A DNA stretch of 64,000 bases from Streptomyces sp. Y2F8-2 (GCF_014905555.1 NZ_BNGS01000001.1:124001-188000); one strand, 5' to 3'; shown: positions 40,171 to 49,044, counted from the stretch's first letter. Notes: generated by a model from the letters alone, not told the origin. Program-made: numbers and translations.

Positions 40171-40200
40171 GTTTTTGCACTGACCAGTCAGTTCAAAAAC
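40171..40200. promoter_or_regulatory. 30-base palindromic operator, probable TetR-family site
   Basis: Arms GTTTTTGCACTGAC (40171-40184) and GTCAGTTCAAAAAC (40187-40200) are inverted copies with one mismatch, separated by CA. The inner ACTGAC/GTCAGT is perfect. It lies between the HEPN gene and the ABC ATPase gene, 68 bases before the latter. The TetR gene at 43217 in the same group is the obvious candidate ligand. Confidence 0.75.
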
Positions 40201-40267
40201 CGAGTTACCGGGGTCCTGTGACCGGACCCCGGGACTGGGTGCCCCACCCAGGGGAACGAGGGGGGAC

Positions 40268-41116
40268 ATGGACATGCAGGGGACGGCGGCCGGGGTCGCC
40301 GTCAGCGCCGCCGGCTTCGGGCTGAAGGGACCGCGCGGCTGGGCCTTCCGGGGCGTCGGCCTCGAGGCGGAGCCCGGCTCGCTCATCGCCGTCGAGGGCC
40401 CCTCGGGCTCCGGCCGGACCTGTCTGCTGCTCGCGCTCACCGGACGGATGAGGCCGAGTGAGGGACGGGCCGCGGTCGGCGGGCACCGGCTGCCCAAGGA
40501 GATGTCCGCCGTGCGCCGGATCAGCGCGCTCGCGCACGTGCCCGGCGTCACCGACCTCGACCCGGCCCTGACCGTGGGCGAGCACCTGCGCGAACACGCC
40601 CTGCTGGAAAGCCGGTTCGGGGACTCCCTGCGGGCGCTGCTGCGGCCCAGGAGCATGGGGGTACCCCCTGCTCGAGCGAAGTCGAGAGCTTGGGGCGGGA
40701 GGGCGGCCGAGACGGCACGCCGGATCGACACCGCCCTCGCCGCCGCCGGACTCGACCCGGAACAGCTGCCCAAGGGCCGCCGGACCGCCGTACGCGACCT
40801 GGAGCGACTGGAGGCCCTGCGGCTGTCCGTGGCGCTGGCCCTGATCGGCCGGCCCCGCCTGCTCGCCGTCGACGACGTCGACCTGAAACTGTCCCCCGCC
40901 GAACGGGCGGAGGCCTGGGGCCTGTTGAGGTCGCTGACCGAGGACGGGACGACCGTCCTCGCGGTGTGCGCCGAGGCCCCCGAGGACGCCGTCGTGGTGT
41001 CGACGGCCCCCGGCGCGCGGCACGCGCGCGAGGAGACCACCCCCGACGAGCCGACCGAAGACGGCGACGACGACAAGGAGACGGCGGATGCGCTCGCCGA
41101 GACTGGCCGCGCTTGA
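40268..41116 (+). CDS. Degenerate ABC transporter ATP-binding protein
   Basis: A 282-residue protein recognisable as an ABC ATPase but altered at key sites. Walker A reads GPSGSGRT, with Arg-50 in place of the catalytic Lys. Walker B reads LLAVDDVD, with Asp-203 where the catalytic Glu is expected. No LSGGQ signature is seen; the equivalent region reads RDLERLEALRLSVALAL. Residues 129-144 are encoded by a palindromic repeat that looks inserted. The last 40 residues are acidic and low-complexity. The next gene overlaps by 29 bases, so the product probably works with that YhgE-like membrane protein. Whether it hydrolyses ATP is doubtful. Confidence 0.8.
   Translation: MDMQGTAAGVAVSAAGFGLKGPRGWAFRGVGLEAEPGSLIAVEGPSGSGRTCLLLALTGRMRPSEGRAAVGGHRLPKEMSAVRRISALAHVPGVTDLDPALTVGEHLREHALLESRFGDSLRALLRPRSMGVPPARAKSRAWGGRAAETARRIDTALAAAGLDPEQLPKGRRTAVRDLERLEALRLSVALALIGRPRLLAVDDVDLKLSPAERAEAWGLLRSLTEDGTTVLAVCAEAPEDAVVVSTAPGARHAREETTPDEPTEDGDDDKETADALAETGRA
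40652..40696. repeat. Palindromic repeat inserted in the ABC ATPase gene
   Basis: GGGGGTACCCCC (40657-40668) is followed by CTCGA (40671-40675) and TCGAG (40682-40686), then GAGCTTGGGG (40686-40695). CCCC/GGGG and GCTC/GAGC can also pair. The layout resembles short palindromic repeats I remember as scattered through Streptomyces genomes. It keeps the reading frame and adds about 15 residues. Confidence 0.55.
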
Positions 41117-43172
41117 GCTCAGGCGGTTCGGCAGGGGAAAGCTGCCGCGTGCGGCGCTGGTCGCGCTCCTGTTGCTGCCGCTGCTGTACGGCGCCCTGTA
41201 CCTGTGGTCGTTCTGGGACCCGTACGGGAGGCTGGACCGCATCCCCGTGGCGCTCGTCGACGACGACAAGGGCACGACCGTCGCCGGCCGCAGGCTCACC
41301 GCGGGCGACGACCTCGTCAAGGGCCTGCTCAAGAGCGACACCTTCGAGTGGCACCGGGTGAGCGCCGCCGAAGCCAGGAAGGGCGTCGAGGACGGCACCT
41401 ACTACCTGTCGCTGACCATGCCGTCCGACTTCAGCGCCAAGATCGCCTCCAGCTCCGGAAGTTCCCCCGAGACGGGCGCCCTTCAGGTGCGGACGAACGA
41501 CGCCAACAACTACATCGTCGGGCAGATCTCCAAGACGGTGTTCGCCGAGGTGCGCGCTGCTGCCTCCACCAAGACGTCGCGGTCGTTCCTCGACCGGATC
41601 TTCATCTCGTTCTCGGACATCCACGGGGCCACCGTCAAGGCCGCCGACGGCGCCGACCAGCTCACGGGCGGGATCGGCAAGGCGGAGAAGGGCGCCAAGG
41701 ACCTGGCCGACGGGTTGAAGGAGGCCAAGAGCGGCAGCGGAAAGCTGTCGAGCGGCCTGACGAAGCTCGACCAGGGTGCGGGCGCCCTCCAGGACGGCGC
41801 CCAGCAGGTGGCGGACGGCACCCAGGCGCTCGCCGACCGGGTGCACGGCGCGGCCGACCAGGTGCGGCCCTTCCTGAAGAAGGACGGACGGCAGATCGCC
41901 GACACCGCGACCCTGGTGGCCGACTCGGCGGGCGTCATCAGCGGGCACCTCGACGCCTTCGTCACCACGGCCCCCGTCGCCGAGAAGGGCACGCGTGAAG
42001 CGTCCGAGACGCTGGACGCGGTGTACGAGAGGCGCTGTGTGAGCCAGGTCCTGCCCGACCCCGCGTGCGCGGACCTGAAGAAGGCGAAGGACGCCGCCGC
42101 GGACGCCGCACGGCTCGCCAAGGACGTGAACACCGTGGTGCGGGACTACCACGGCGACATGACCGCGATGCGGCAGGACCTGAAGACCCTCCAGCAGCAG
42201 GCCCGGGCGCTGGCAAAGGCCGCACCGCACCTGTCCGGCGACCTCGACGACGCGGTCTCCAAGGTGGACGCGCTCAACAAGGGCGCCGCCGAGGTCGCCA
42301 AGGGCGCCCGGACCCTGCACACCGGCCTGGGCACCGCCCGGGCCGGGGTGGCCGACCTGGACTCGGGCATCGGCAAGCTGGAGACGGGCGCTTTCGACCT
42401 GAACGGCGGCATGTACAAACTCGCCGACGGCTCCGGGAAGCTCGCCGGCGGGCTGCACGACGGCGCGGGCAAGATCCCTGACTACGACAAGCAGGACCGC
42501 GACCGGCGCACCCAGGTCATGGCGGACCCGGTGCAGCTCGCCTCCCGGGACCTGCACCACGCGCCCAACTACGGCACCGGTTTCGCCCCGTACTTCATCC
42601 CCTTGTCCCTGTGGGTGGGCGCGATGGTGGCGTACATGCTGATGCCGCCGATGAACCGGCGCGCGCTCGCGGCGGGCGCCTCCGCCTGGCGGATCGCGCT
42701 GGCGGGCTGGCTGCCGGTGGCCGCCGTGGGCGTGCTGCAGACGGCCGCCCTGATGGCCGTGCTGCACTGGGCGATCGGCCTGGAGATGACGCGCGCGGCG
42801 GGGACGATCGGGTTCCTGTTCCTGGTGGCGGCGTGCTTCGCGGCGCTCGTCCAGTGGCTGAACGCGCGTTTCGGGGCGGCGGGCCGGATCCTCGTCCTCG
42901 CCCTGCTGATGCTCCAGCTGACGTCCGCGGGCGGTACCTACCCCGTGCAGACCTCTCCGGGCTTCTTCAACGCCATCCACCCCTTCCTGCCGATGAGTTA
43001 CGTCGTCGAAGCGCTGCGGAGGCTCATCACGGGCGGCGGCCTCGGTCCCGTGTGGCAGGCGTGCGCCGTGCTCACGGCGTTCACCGCGGGCGCCCTCGCG
43101 CTGACCGCCCTGTCGGCCCGGCGCAGGCAGGTGTGGACGCTCGACAGGCTGCACCCGGAGCTGAACCTGTGA
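41088..43172 (+). CDS. YhgE/Pip family membrane protein
   Basis: A 694-residue protein. An N-terminal transmembrane helix (AALVALLLLPLLYGALYLWSF in part) precedes a large extracytoplasmic region and a C-terminal bundle of about five transmembrane helices starting near residue 500. The external part has the Pip hallmark of repeated Gly-containing heptads (ADQLTGGIGKAEKGAKDLADGL, SGLTKLDQGAGALQDGAQQVADG in segments) predicted to form long coiled coils. The LDRIPVALVDDDKGTTVAGR motif and the ABC-2-like helix bundle are also typical. Known relatives include the lactococcal phage infection protein and EsaA of type VII secretion. The ATG lies inside the upstream gene. Confidence 0.9.
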   Translation: MRSPRLAALELRRFGRGKLPRAALVALLLLPLLYGALYLWSFWDPYGRLDRIPVALVDDDKGTTVAGRRLTAGDDLVKGLLKSDTFEWHRVSAAEARKGVEDGTYYLSLTMPSDFSAKIASSSGSSPETGALQVRTNDANNYIVGQISKTVFAEVRAAASTKTSRSFLDRIFISFSDIHGATVKAADGADQLTGGIGKAEKGAKDLADGLKEAKSGSGKLSSGLTKLDQGAGALQDGAQQVADGTQALADRVHGAADQVRPFLKKDGRQIADTATLVADSAGVISGHLDAFVTTAPVAEKGTREASETLDAVYERRCVSQVLPDPACADLKKAKDAAADAARLAKDVNTVVRDYHGDMTAMRQDLKTLQQQARALAKAAPHLSGDLDDAVSKVDALNKGAAEVAKGARTLHTGLGTARAGVADLDSGIGKLETGAFDLNGGMYKLADGSGKLAGGLHDGAGKIPDYDKQDRDRRTQVMADPVQLASRDLHHAPNYGTGFAPYFIPLSLWVGAMVAYMLMPPMNRRALAAGASAWRIALAGWLPVAAVGVLQTAALMAVLHWAIGLEMTRAAGTIGFLFLVAACFAALVQWLNARFGAAGRILVLALLMLQLTSAGGTYPVQTSPGFFNAIHPFLPMSYVVEALRRLITGGGLGPVWQACAVLTAFTAGALALTALSARRRQVWTLDRLHPELNL

Positions 43173-43216
43173 GGTCCGGGCCATCCCGCCGGGCCGTTCC
43201 TGTGAGAATCAGGCCC

Positions 43217-43849
43217 ATGGAACGCAGCAGCGCCGCTACGTCGGGCGGCTCCAGCCGCCGCGAGGCGACCCGGCAGAAGCTCTACGAGGCGGCCGTCACC
43301 CTGATCGCGGAGCAGGGCTTCTCCGCGACCACCGTCGACGAGATCGCCGAGCGGGCCGGGGTCGCGAAGGGCACGGTCTACTACAACTTCGCGAGCAAGT
43401 CCGTCCTCTTCGAGGAGTTGCTGCGGCACGGTGTGGGGCTGCTCACCGCCTCCCTCAGGGACGCGGCCGAGCAGAGCGACCGGGCGGGCGGTACCAAGGT
43501 GGACGCGCTGGACGCCATGATCCGCGCCGGGCTGGCCTTCATCGCCCGCTACCCGTCCTTCACCCAGCTGTACGTGGCCGAGCTGTGGCGCACCAACCGG
43601 GCCTGGCAGTCCACGCTCATGGTGGTCCGGCAGCAGGTCGTCGCGGCCATCGAGGACGTGCTGCGCGCAGGTGTCGAAAGCGGCGAGTTCAGCGACGAGA
43701 TCGACGTCCCGCTGACGGCCGCGGCCCTGGTCGGCATGGTGCTGGTGGCGGCGCTGGACTGGCAGTCGTTCCAGCCCGAGCGCTCCCTGGACGACGTCCA
43801 CGCGGCGCTGTCGCGGCTGATCCAGGGGCGCGTGAGCGGCGGCCGGTAG
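43217..43849 (+). CDS. TetR family transcriptional regulator
   Basis: A 210-residue repressor. ATG at 43217 (a GTG at 43202 is possible). The DNA-binding helix-turn-helix is at residues about 15-60: RQKLYEAAVTLIAEQGF, TTVDEIAERAGVAKGTVYYNFASKSVLF (segments). The C-terminal ligand domain is helical with LYVAELWRTNRAWQS. It is cotranscribed or nearly so with the YhgE-like gene (44 bases) and probably represses its own group via the 30-base palindrome at 40171. The inducer is unknown. A hairpin follows 60 bases after the stop. Confidence 0.92.
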   Translation: MERSSAATSGGSSRREATRQKLYEAAVTLIAEQGFSATTVDEIAERAGVAKGTVYYNFASKSVLFEELLRHGVGLLTASLRDAAEQSDRAGGTKVDALDAMIRAGLAFIARYPSFTQLYVAELWRTNRAWQSTLMVVRQQVVAAIEDVLRAGVESGEFSDEIDVPLTAAALVGMVLVAALDWQSFQPERSLDDVHAALSRLIQGRVSGGR

Positions 43850-44280
43850 GGCGCCCGGACGGCCGTCGGGGCGCTCGGACGATCGATGGCGCCCGGCAAG
43901 ACGAAAGCGCCGGTTCGTGGTGGCCGCGCCTTGGCGCGCCCCCTCGAACCGGCACTCCGTCGTGCCCCCGTGACCCCCGTTCGGTCCTTCCCCCGGGTCT
44001 CCCCCTGCCTCGCTTCCGCCGCAGAAGTGCCGGCGGAAGGAGCGGTCGAGGGCGGGCACCGTTCCGCCGCCCCGTGTCGGCGGTGCCGGAGCCGTGCCCC
44101 TTTCCGTGCCTCCACTGTCTCGTCCGGGCGGGCCTGACCCCATCCGCGCAGCTACTCATCTCTCCGGCTAGGTACGGATACTCAGGCCCTGAGTGCTCAC
44201 CCCCACGGCACGGATGCACGGAAAGCGCCGGTCACAGGCCCGCGGCCGGATTGTCGGCGGCGGCCGATAAGGTCGCAGGC
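43850..44280. other. Hairpin-rich gap with no convincing gene
   Basis: 431 bases. Contains at least three stems and one palindrome: 43909-43953 (9-base outer stem plus inner stem), 44013-44039 (CTTCCGCCG/CGGCGGAAG, nine perfect pairs), 44055-44087 (GGCACCG/CGGTGCC), and the palindrome ACTCAGG-C-CCTGAGT at 44180-44194. TACTCA occurs at 44153 and 44179. No reading frame has Streptomyces-like coding character and similarity to a family. The 3' end should hold the promoter of the next gene. Confidence 0.5.
43909..43953 (+). terminator. Candidate terminator after the TetR gene
   Basis: Outer arms GCCGGTTCG (43909-43917) and CGAACCGGC (43945-43953) enclose a second stem GCGCC/GGCGC. Sixty bases after the TetR stop codon. 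Confidence 0.6.
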
Positions 44281-45774
44281 ATGGCACGGATTGCGGTGAT
44301 CGGCGCCGGGATGGGCGCGATGGCGGCCGCCGCCCGGCTGGCCGTCGCGGGCCACCGGGTGGTGGTGTACGAGCGTACGGAGACGTACGGCGGTGCGGTG
44401 CGCCGTTTCTCGCGCGACGGCTTCTCCTTCGACACCGGCCCGGGCCTGCTGCCGCTGCCCGCGGTCTACCGCGACCTGTTCGTCAAGACGGGCAAGGAGC
44501 CGCTGGAGGACTGCGTCGAACTGGTCCAGGTGGACCCGTCGTCACGGCACGTCTTCGCGGACGGCACCGAGGTGGCACTGCCCAACGCCTCGCGCGCGGG
44601 GGTGGTGTCCGCGCTGGACGCGGCGCTGGGTGCGGGAGCGGGCGGGCGCTGGGGCGACTTCCTGGTACGGGCGCGCGAGGCCTGGGACCGTACGCGCCGT
44701 CCGCTCCTGGAGGAGCCGCTGTGGCCCGACTGGCAGGTGCTGGCGGAGAAGGAGCCGTATCCGGCTGTGCCGCACAAGCGACTGCTGCGTACGCGCCGGG
44801 CCGGCACGCTCGCCGAGGTCGGCGCCTGGGAGCTGCGCGATCCGCGCCTTGTGGCGGTGCTGGAGAGCCACGCCCTGGCCTGGGGCCTGGACCCCCGGAC
44901 GACGCCGGCGAGCGCGGCCGTGCTGCCGTACATGGAGCACGCCTTCGGAATGTGGTACGTCCGGGGCGGGATGCGGGAGCTGGCGCGCGCCGTGTACGAG
45001 CGGTGCCTGGCCCGCCGGGTGGAGTTCGTCTTCGGGACCGAGGTCACCGGGATCGTCGAGAAGGACGGCCGCGCGACGGGGGTGGAGCTGGCCGACGGTG
45101 TCACGGCGGAGACGGACCACGTGGTGGCCGGGGTCGCGCCCGCCGTCCTGGACCGCCTGGTACCGGGGACGGCGGCGCGCGCTGCGGACGAGGTCGCGCC
45201 GCAGCGCGGGATGCCCGGCCGGCTGACGGTGTTCCTGGCGCTGCGCGGGGGCCGGCCGGAGGGTGCCGCGCACCGGACGGTGGTCCACACGGCCGACCGC
45301 GAGGGCGAGCTGCACCGGCTGTTCGGGGAGTCCGCCGGGCTTCCGGCCTCCGCGACGGTGGCCGTGCTGCGCCCGGACGACCCCGCGCTGGTGCCCGACA
45401 CGGCGCACGAGGCGGTCACGCTGACGGTCACGGTGCCCCAGGGACTGGAGGTCTCCGAGTCCGACGTGGACCGGATCGTCGCCGCCGCCGGGCGTGCGAT
45501 ACCCGGCCTGGCCGACCGTGTCCTGTGGCGAGAGGTGCGCACGCCCGCCGATGTCGCCGAGGACACCGGAGCGCCCGGCGGCGCGGTGCCGGCGCCGGCT
45601 CTCGCCGCGGCCGGGGGCCGTCTGCTGCAGCCGTCCAACAGCACCCGTACACCGGGCCTGTTCACGGTCGGCGGCTGGTCCCACCCCGGTGGGGGTCTCC
45701 CCCACGCCGGCATGTCGGGCGCCCTGGTGGCCGGGCTCATCGTGGAGGGGCCGGACTTCCGGGGCTCCCAGTGA
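44281..45774 (+). CDS. FAD-dependent phytoene desaturase-like oxidoreductase (NAD(P)/FAD)
   Basis: A 497-residue flavoprotein. ATG at 44281; TAAGGT ends seven bases before it, so the message may be leaderless, or AAGG may serve as ribosome site. The N-terminal dinucleotide fold reads VIGAGMGAMAAAARLAVAGHRVVVYER with Glu at the end of strand two, as expected for FAD. The conserved GFSFDTGPGLLPLPAVYRDLF motif and the C-terminal FTVGGWSHPGGGLPHAGMSG are those of carotenoid/phytoene desaturases and related amine oxidases. No carotenoid genes are nearby, so the substrate is unknown. Confidence 0.88.
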   Translation: MARIAVIGAGMGAMAAAARLAVAGHRVVVYERTETYGGAVRRFSRDGFSFDTGPGLLPLPAVYRDLFVKTGKEPLEDCVELVQVDPSSRHVFADGTEVALPNASRAGVVSALDAALGAGAGGRWGDFLVRAREAWDRTRRPLLEEPLWPDWQVLAEKEPYPAVPHKRLLRTRRAGTLAEVGAWELRDPRLVAVLESHALAWGLDPRTTPASAAVLPYMEHAFGMWYVRGGMRELARAVYERCLARRVEFVFGTEVTGIVEKDGRATGVELADGVTAETDHVVAGVAPAVLDRLVPGTAARAADEVAPQRGMPGRLTVFLALRGGRPEGAAHRTVVHTADREGELHRLFGESAGLPASATVAVLRPDDPALVPDTAHEAVTLTVTVPQGLEVSESDVDRIVAAAGRAIPGLADRVLWREVRTPADVAEDTGAPGGAVPAPALAAAGGRLLQPSNSTRTPGLFTVGGWSHPGGGLPHAGMSGALVAGLIVEGPDFRGSQ

Positions 45775-45802
45775 CCGACCCGGGGTCCACGGCTCCGGGA
45801 CG

Positions 45803-46744
45803 TCAGAAGCGGTAGCGCTCGTCGTAGCCGTTGCCGTGCGGGGTGCCGTTGTCCTGGTAGGGGTACGGCTGCTCGGGCGGGAGTTCGCCGCCGAGCGCTT
45901 CGTCGGTGGTGCGCTGCTGGGGCACCCAGACACCGCCGGGCGGGGTCTCGCCGTAGGTGCCGGTGGCGTACTGGTCCTGACCGTAGGCGTGCTGTCCGTA
46001 CTGCTGCCCGCCGCCGTACGTGGTGTCGTACGAGCCGCCGCCGTAGGTCCCCGTGCCCTGGTACGGGTCGGAGTACCCGCCGTACTGCTCCTGGCCGCCC
46101 TCGTAGCCGTAGTGCTGCTGCTGGCCGTATCCGGAGTAGCCGTCGTAGGCGTAGGCCTGCTGCTCCTGGGGCTGCTGCTCGTGGGGCTGTCCGGCGGTGC
46201 CGTAGGCGGCATCCGCGTAGACGCCGTAGGAGCCGGTCTCCTCGGGCAGGGGCTGCGGCTGGTAGACGGCGGTGGCCTCGGCCGCGGTCTCCGCGGTCGG
46301 GGCGGTCCCCGGGCGGGAGAAGACGTCGTCGTGGTCGTCCTCGTCGTACGCGTCGTCCTGGCGGTACGTTCCGGCGGGCATGGTCGTCGTCGCGGCCGCC
46401 GGCTCGACGTCGGTGTCCTCCGCCGCCTCCTCCTGACGGGCCTTCTCGCCCCGGCGGCGCTTGCTGCCGGTGCCCGTGCCCTCGCGCGGGCGGTTGCCGA
46501 CGGCCCAGCCGGCCGCGAAGCCGCGGCGGAACGACAGGGTGACGTAGGTCTGCCCGACCGCGAAGGCGGCGGCGCCCAGGCCGATGACCACGACGGATTG
46601 GATGAGCACGCCGAACACGACGCCGAGGAATCCGACGAACGCGAGCAGCCGCCAGCGCAGGCGTGCCTTGTACTGCAGCAGCACCTCACCGAGCAGCCAC
46701 AGTGCGACGATGCCGAACGCGATGTAGAGGACCGTCCAGCCCAT
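45803..46744 (-). CDS. Membrane protein with Tyr/Gly/Gln-rich C-terminal domain
   Basis: A 313-residue protein. Residues 1-75 form two or three hydrophobic segments (VLYIAFGIVALWLLGEVLL, LLAFVGFLGVVFGVLIQSVVVIGLGAAAFAVG in parts). A basic/acidic linker follows (RRGEKARQEEAAEDTD). From about residue 170 the sequence is low-complexity and rich in Tyr, Gly, Gln and Asp (YDGYSGYGQQQHYGYEGG, QEQYGGYSDPYQG in segments). No enzymatic motif. I do not recognise a characterised family; relatives are annotated as hypothetical membrane proteins in Streptomyces. It lies between a convergent flavoprotein gene and metF. Confidence 0.8.
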   Translation of the reverse strand: MGWTVLYIAFGIVALWLLGEVLLQYKARLRWRLLAFVGFLGVVFGVLIQSVVVIGLGAAAFAVGQTYVTLSFRRGFAAGWAVGNRPREGTGTGSKRRRGEKARQEEAAEDTDVEPAAATTTMPAGTYRQDDAYDEDDHDDVFSRPGTAPTAETAAEATAVYQPQPLPEETGSYGVYADAAYGTAGQPHEQQPQEQQAYAYDGYSGYGQQQHYGYEGGQEQYGGYSDPYQGTGTYGGGSYDTTYGGGQQYGQHAYGQDQYATGTYGETPPGGVWVPQQRTTDEALGGELPPEQPYPYQDNGTPHGNGYDERYRF

Positions 46745-46799
46745 GTACGCCCCTCTCCCAGTGGCCGCTACGCAGTGTGTCGTATACGGGTGCGGCGGT

Positions 46800-47732
<933 letters not shown>

Positions 47733-47791
47733 TTAGCCAGGGCACGGCGGTCCCCCAACCGGACGCCTGCGATTTGCCCGAATTGCCGACT

Positions 47792-47814
47792 TGTTGTCCA
47801 CCCATCGGACAACA
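47792..47814. promoter_or_regulatory. Palindrome upstream of metF
   Basis: TGTTGTCC (47792-47799) and GGACAACA (47807-47814), perfect 8-base arms around seven bases, about 70 bases before the metF start and 27 bases after the thiE stop. It may be a metF operator or a weak terminator of thiE. Confidence 0.45.
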
Positions 47815-47841
47815 CGGGGGCAGGACCGGCCTCCGGGCGCC

Positions 47842-48492
47842 CTACGCGGCGCGCAGTCGCTTGGCGAATTCGGCCGCCGCCGCGCCGGGGTCGTCCGCCT
47901 CCGTGATCGCGCGCACGACCACCACGCGGCGGGCGCCGGCCTCCAGGACCTGGTCCAGATTGCCGAGGTCTATGCCGCCGATGGCGAACCAGGGGCGGCC
48001 GGTGCCGAGCGCGGCGGTGTGGCGCACCAGGCCGAGGCCGGGGGCGGGGCGGCCGGGCTTGGTGGGGGTGGGCCAGCAGGGGCCGGTGCAGAAGTAGTCC
48101 ACGCCCTCCTGGACGGCGGCGGCCTCGGCCTCCGCCTCGGAGTGGGTGGAGCGGCCCATGAGGATGTCGTCGCCGAGGATGGCGCGGGCCGCGGGGACGG
48201 GGAGGTCGCCCTGGCCGAGGTGCAGGACGTCGGGGCGGGCGGCGTGGGCGACGTCCGCGCGGTCGTTCACCGCGAGGAGCTTGCCGTGGCGGGCACAGGC
48301 CTCGGTGAAGACCTGGAGGTGCTCCAGTTCCTCGGCGGCCTCCATGCCCTTCTCGCGCAACTGCACGATGTCGACGCCGCCGGCGAGGACCGCGTCGAGG
48401 AACTCGGCGAGGTCGCCCTGGCGCTTGCGTGCGTCCGTGCACAGATAGACGCGGGCGTCGGCGAGCCGGGCGGTGCGGGCGGTTTCGGGCAC
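47842..48492 (-). CDS. thiE: Thiamine-phosphate synthase
   Basis: A 216-residue TIM-barrel enzyme joining HMP-PP and the thiazole phosphate to thiamine phosphate. GTG start at 48492. Motifs: [41 protein letters not shown] and [15 protein letters not shown], with the final FAIGGID phosphate-binding strand. It is transcribed opposite to thiOSG, and no riboswitch was seen in front of it; the 186 bases upstream hold a tandem repeat instead. Confidence 0.95.
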   Translation of the reverse strand: MPETARTARLADARVYLCTDARKRQGDLAEFLDAVLAGGVDIVQLREKGMEAAEELEHLQVFTEACARHGKLLAVNDRADVAHAARPDVLHLGQGDLPVPAARAILGDDILMGRSTHSEAEAEAAAVQEGVDYFCTGPCWPTPTKPGRPAPGLGLVRHTAALGTGRPWFAIGGIDLGNLDQVLEAGARRVVVVRAITEADDPGAAAAEFAKRLRAA

Positions 48493-48607
48493 GGTGGTGT
48501 CCCCCCGTTGTCGGTGGCGTACGGGCCGCGGCGGGGCGCGGTCGGCCGGAGCCGGGGCGTGTCCCTTGGCCCGCGGCCCGTACGCCGGACGGTTGTTCTT
48601 GTGTGCC

Positions 48608-48671
48608 GGCCTGATCAGACCGGAACCGGTCCGATCGGGTCGGGTCCGATCGGGTCCGGTCCGATCAGGCC
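48608..48671. repeat. Three 15-base tandem repeats within a 16-base inverted repeat
   Basis: Tandem units at 48627-48641, 48642-48656 and 48657-48671 share the core GGTCCGATC. The outer arms GGCCTGATCAGACCGG (48608-48623) and CCGGTCCGATCAGGCC (48656-48671) are inverted with one mismatch. It sits 7 bases past the stop of the Rv2175c-like gene and may serve as terminator or protein-binding array. Confidence 0.75.
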
Positions 48672-48678
48672 GGATCGA

Positions 48679-49044
48679 TCAGACGGCGAGCGCCTGCGCG
48701 CGGCGCTTCACCTCCGTGCCGCGATTCTCGCTGAGAGCCTGCGCGGGGGTGCCGGGCAGGGTCGGGTCGGGGGTGAAGAGCCACTCGATCATCTCTTCGA
48801 CCGTGAAGCCGTCGTCCCGCAGCAGGGTCAGGGTGCCGGACAGGCCCTTGACCACCTTGTCCCCGTCGATGAAGGCGGCGGGGACGTGCAGCGCCTTGTT
48901 CTCGCCTCGGCGAACGGCGATGAGCTGGCCCTCCTTGACCAGCTGCCGCACCCGGGTCACCTCCACGCCGAGGGCTTCGGCGATGTCGGGCAGGGTGAGC
49001 CAGGCGGGGACGAGAGCATCGATCTTTGCGTCAATCTCGGTCAC
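48679..49044 (-). CDS. Rv2175c family DNA-binding protein
   Basis: A 121-residue protein. GTG start at 49044. An N-terminal winged helix-turn-helix (LTLPDIAEALGVEVTRVRQLVKEGQLIAVRR in segments) is followed by the conserved FIDGDKVVKGLSGTLTLLRDDGF and EMIEWLF regions. The M. tuberculosis homologue Rv2175c binds DNA and is phosphorylated by the adjacent kinase PknL; here a Ser/Thr kinase gene lies about 3.8 kb away. DNA target unknown. Confidence 0.92.
   Translation of the reverse strand: MTEIDAKIDALVPAWLTLPDIAEALGVEVTRVRQLVKEGQLIAVRRGENKALHVPAAFIDGDKVVKGLSGTLTLLRDDGFTVEEMIEWLFTPDPTLPGTPAQALSENRGTEVKRRAQALAV

Noticed and set aside
43886..44137. 83-residue open frame in the 43850-44280 gap
   Set aside because: Covered by strong hairpins, no ribosome site, Arg/Ser/Pro-rich shadow-like composition.
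45680..45705. GGTGGGGGT/CTCCCCCAC hairpin inside the flavoprotein gene
   Set aside because: It encodes the conserved HPGGGLPHAG motif of the family, so the palindrome follows from coding constraint.
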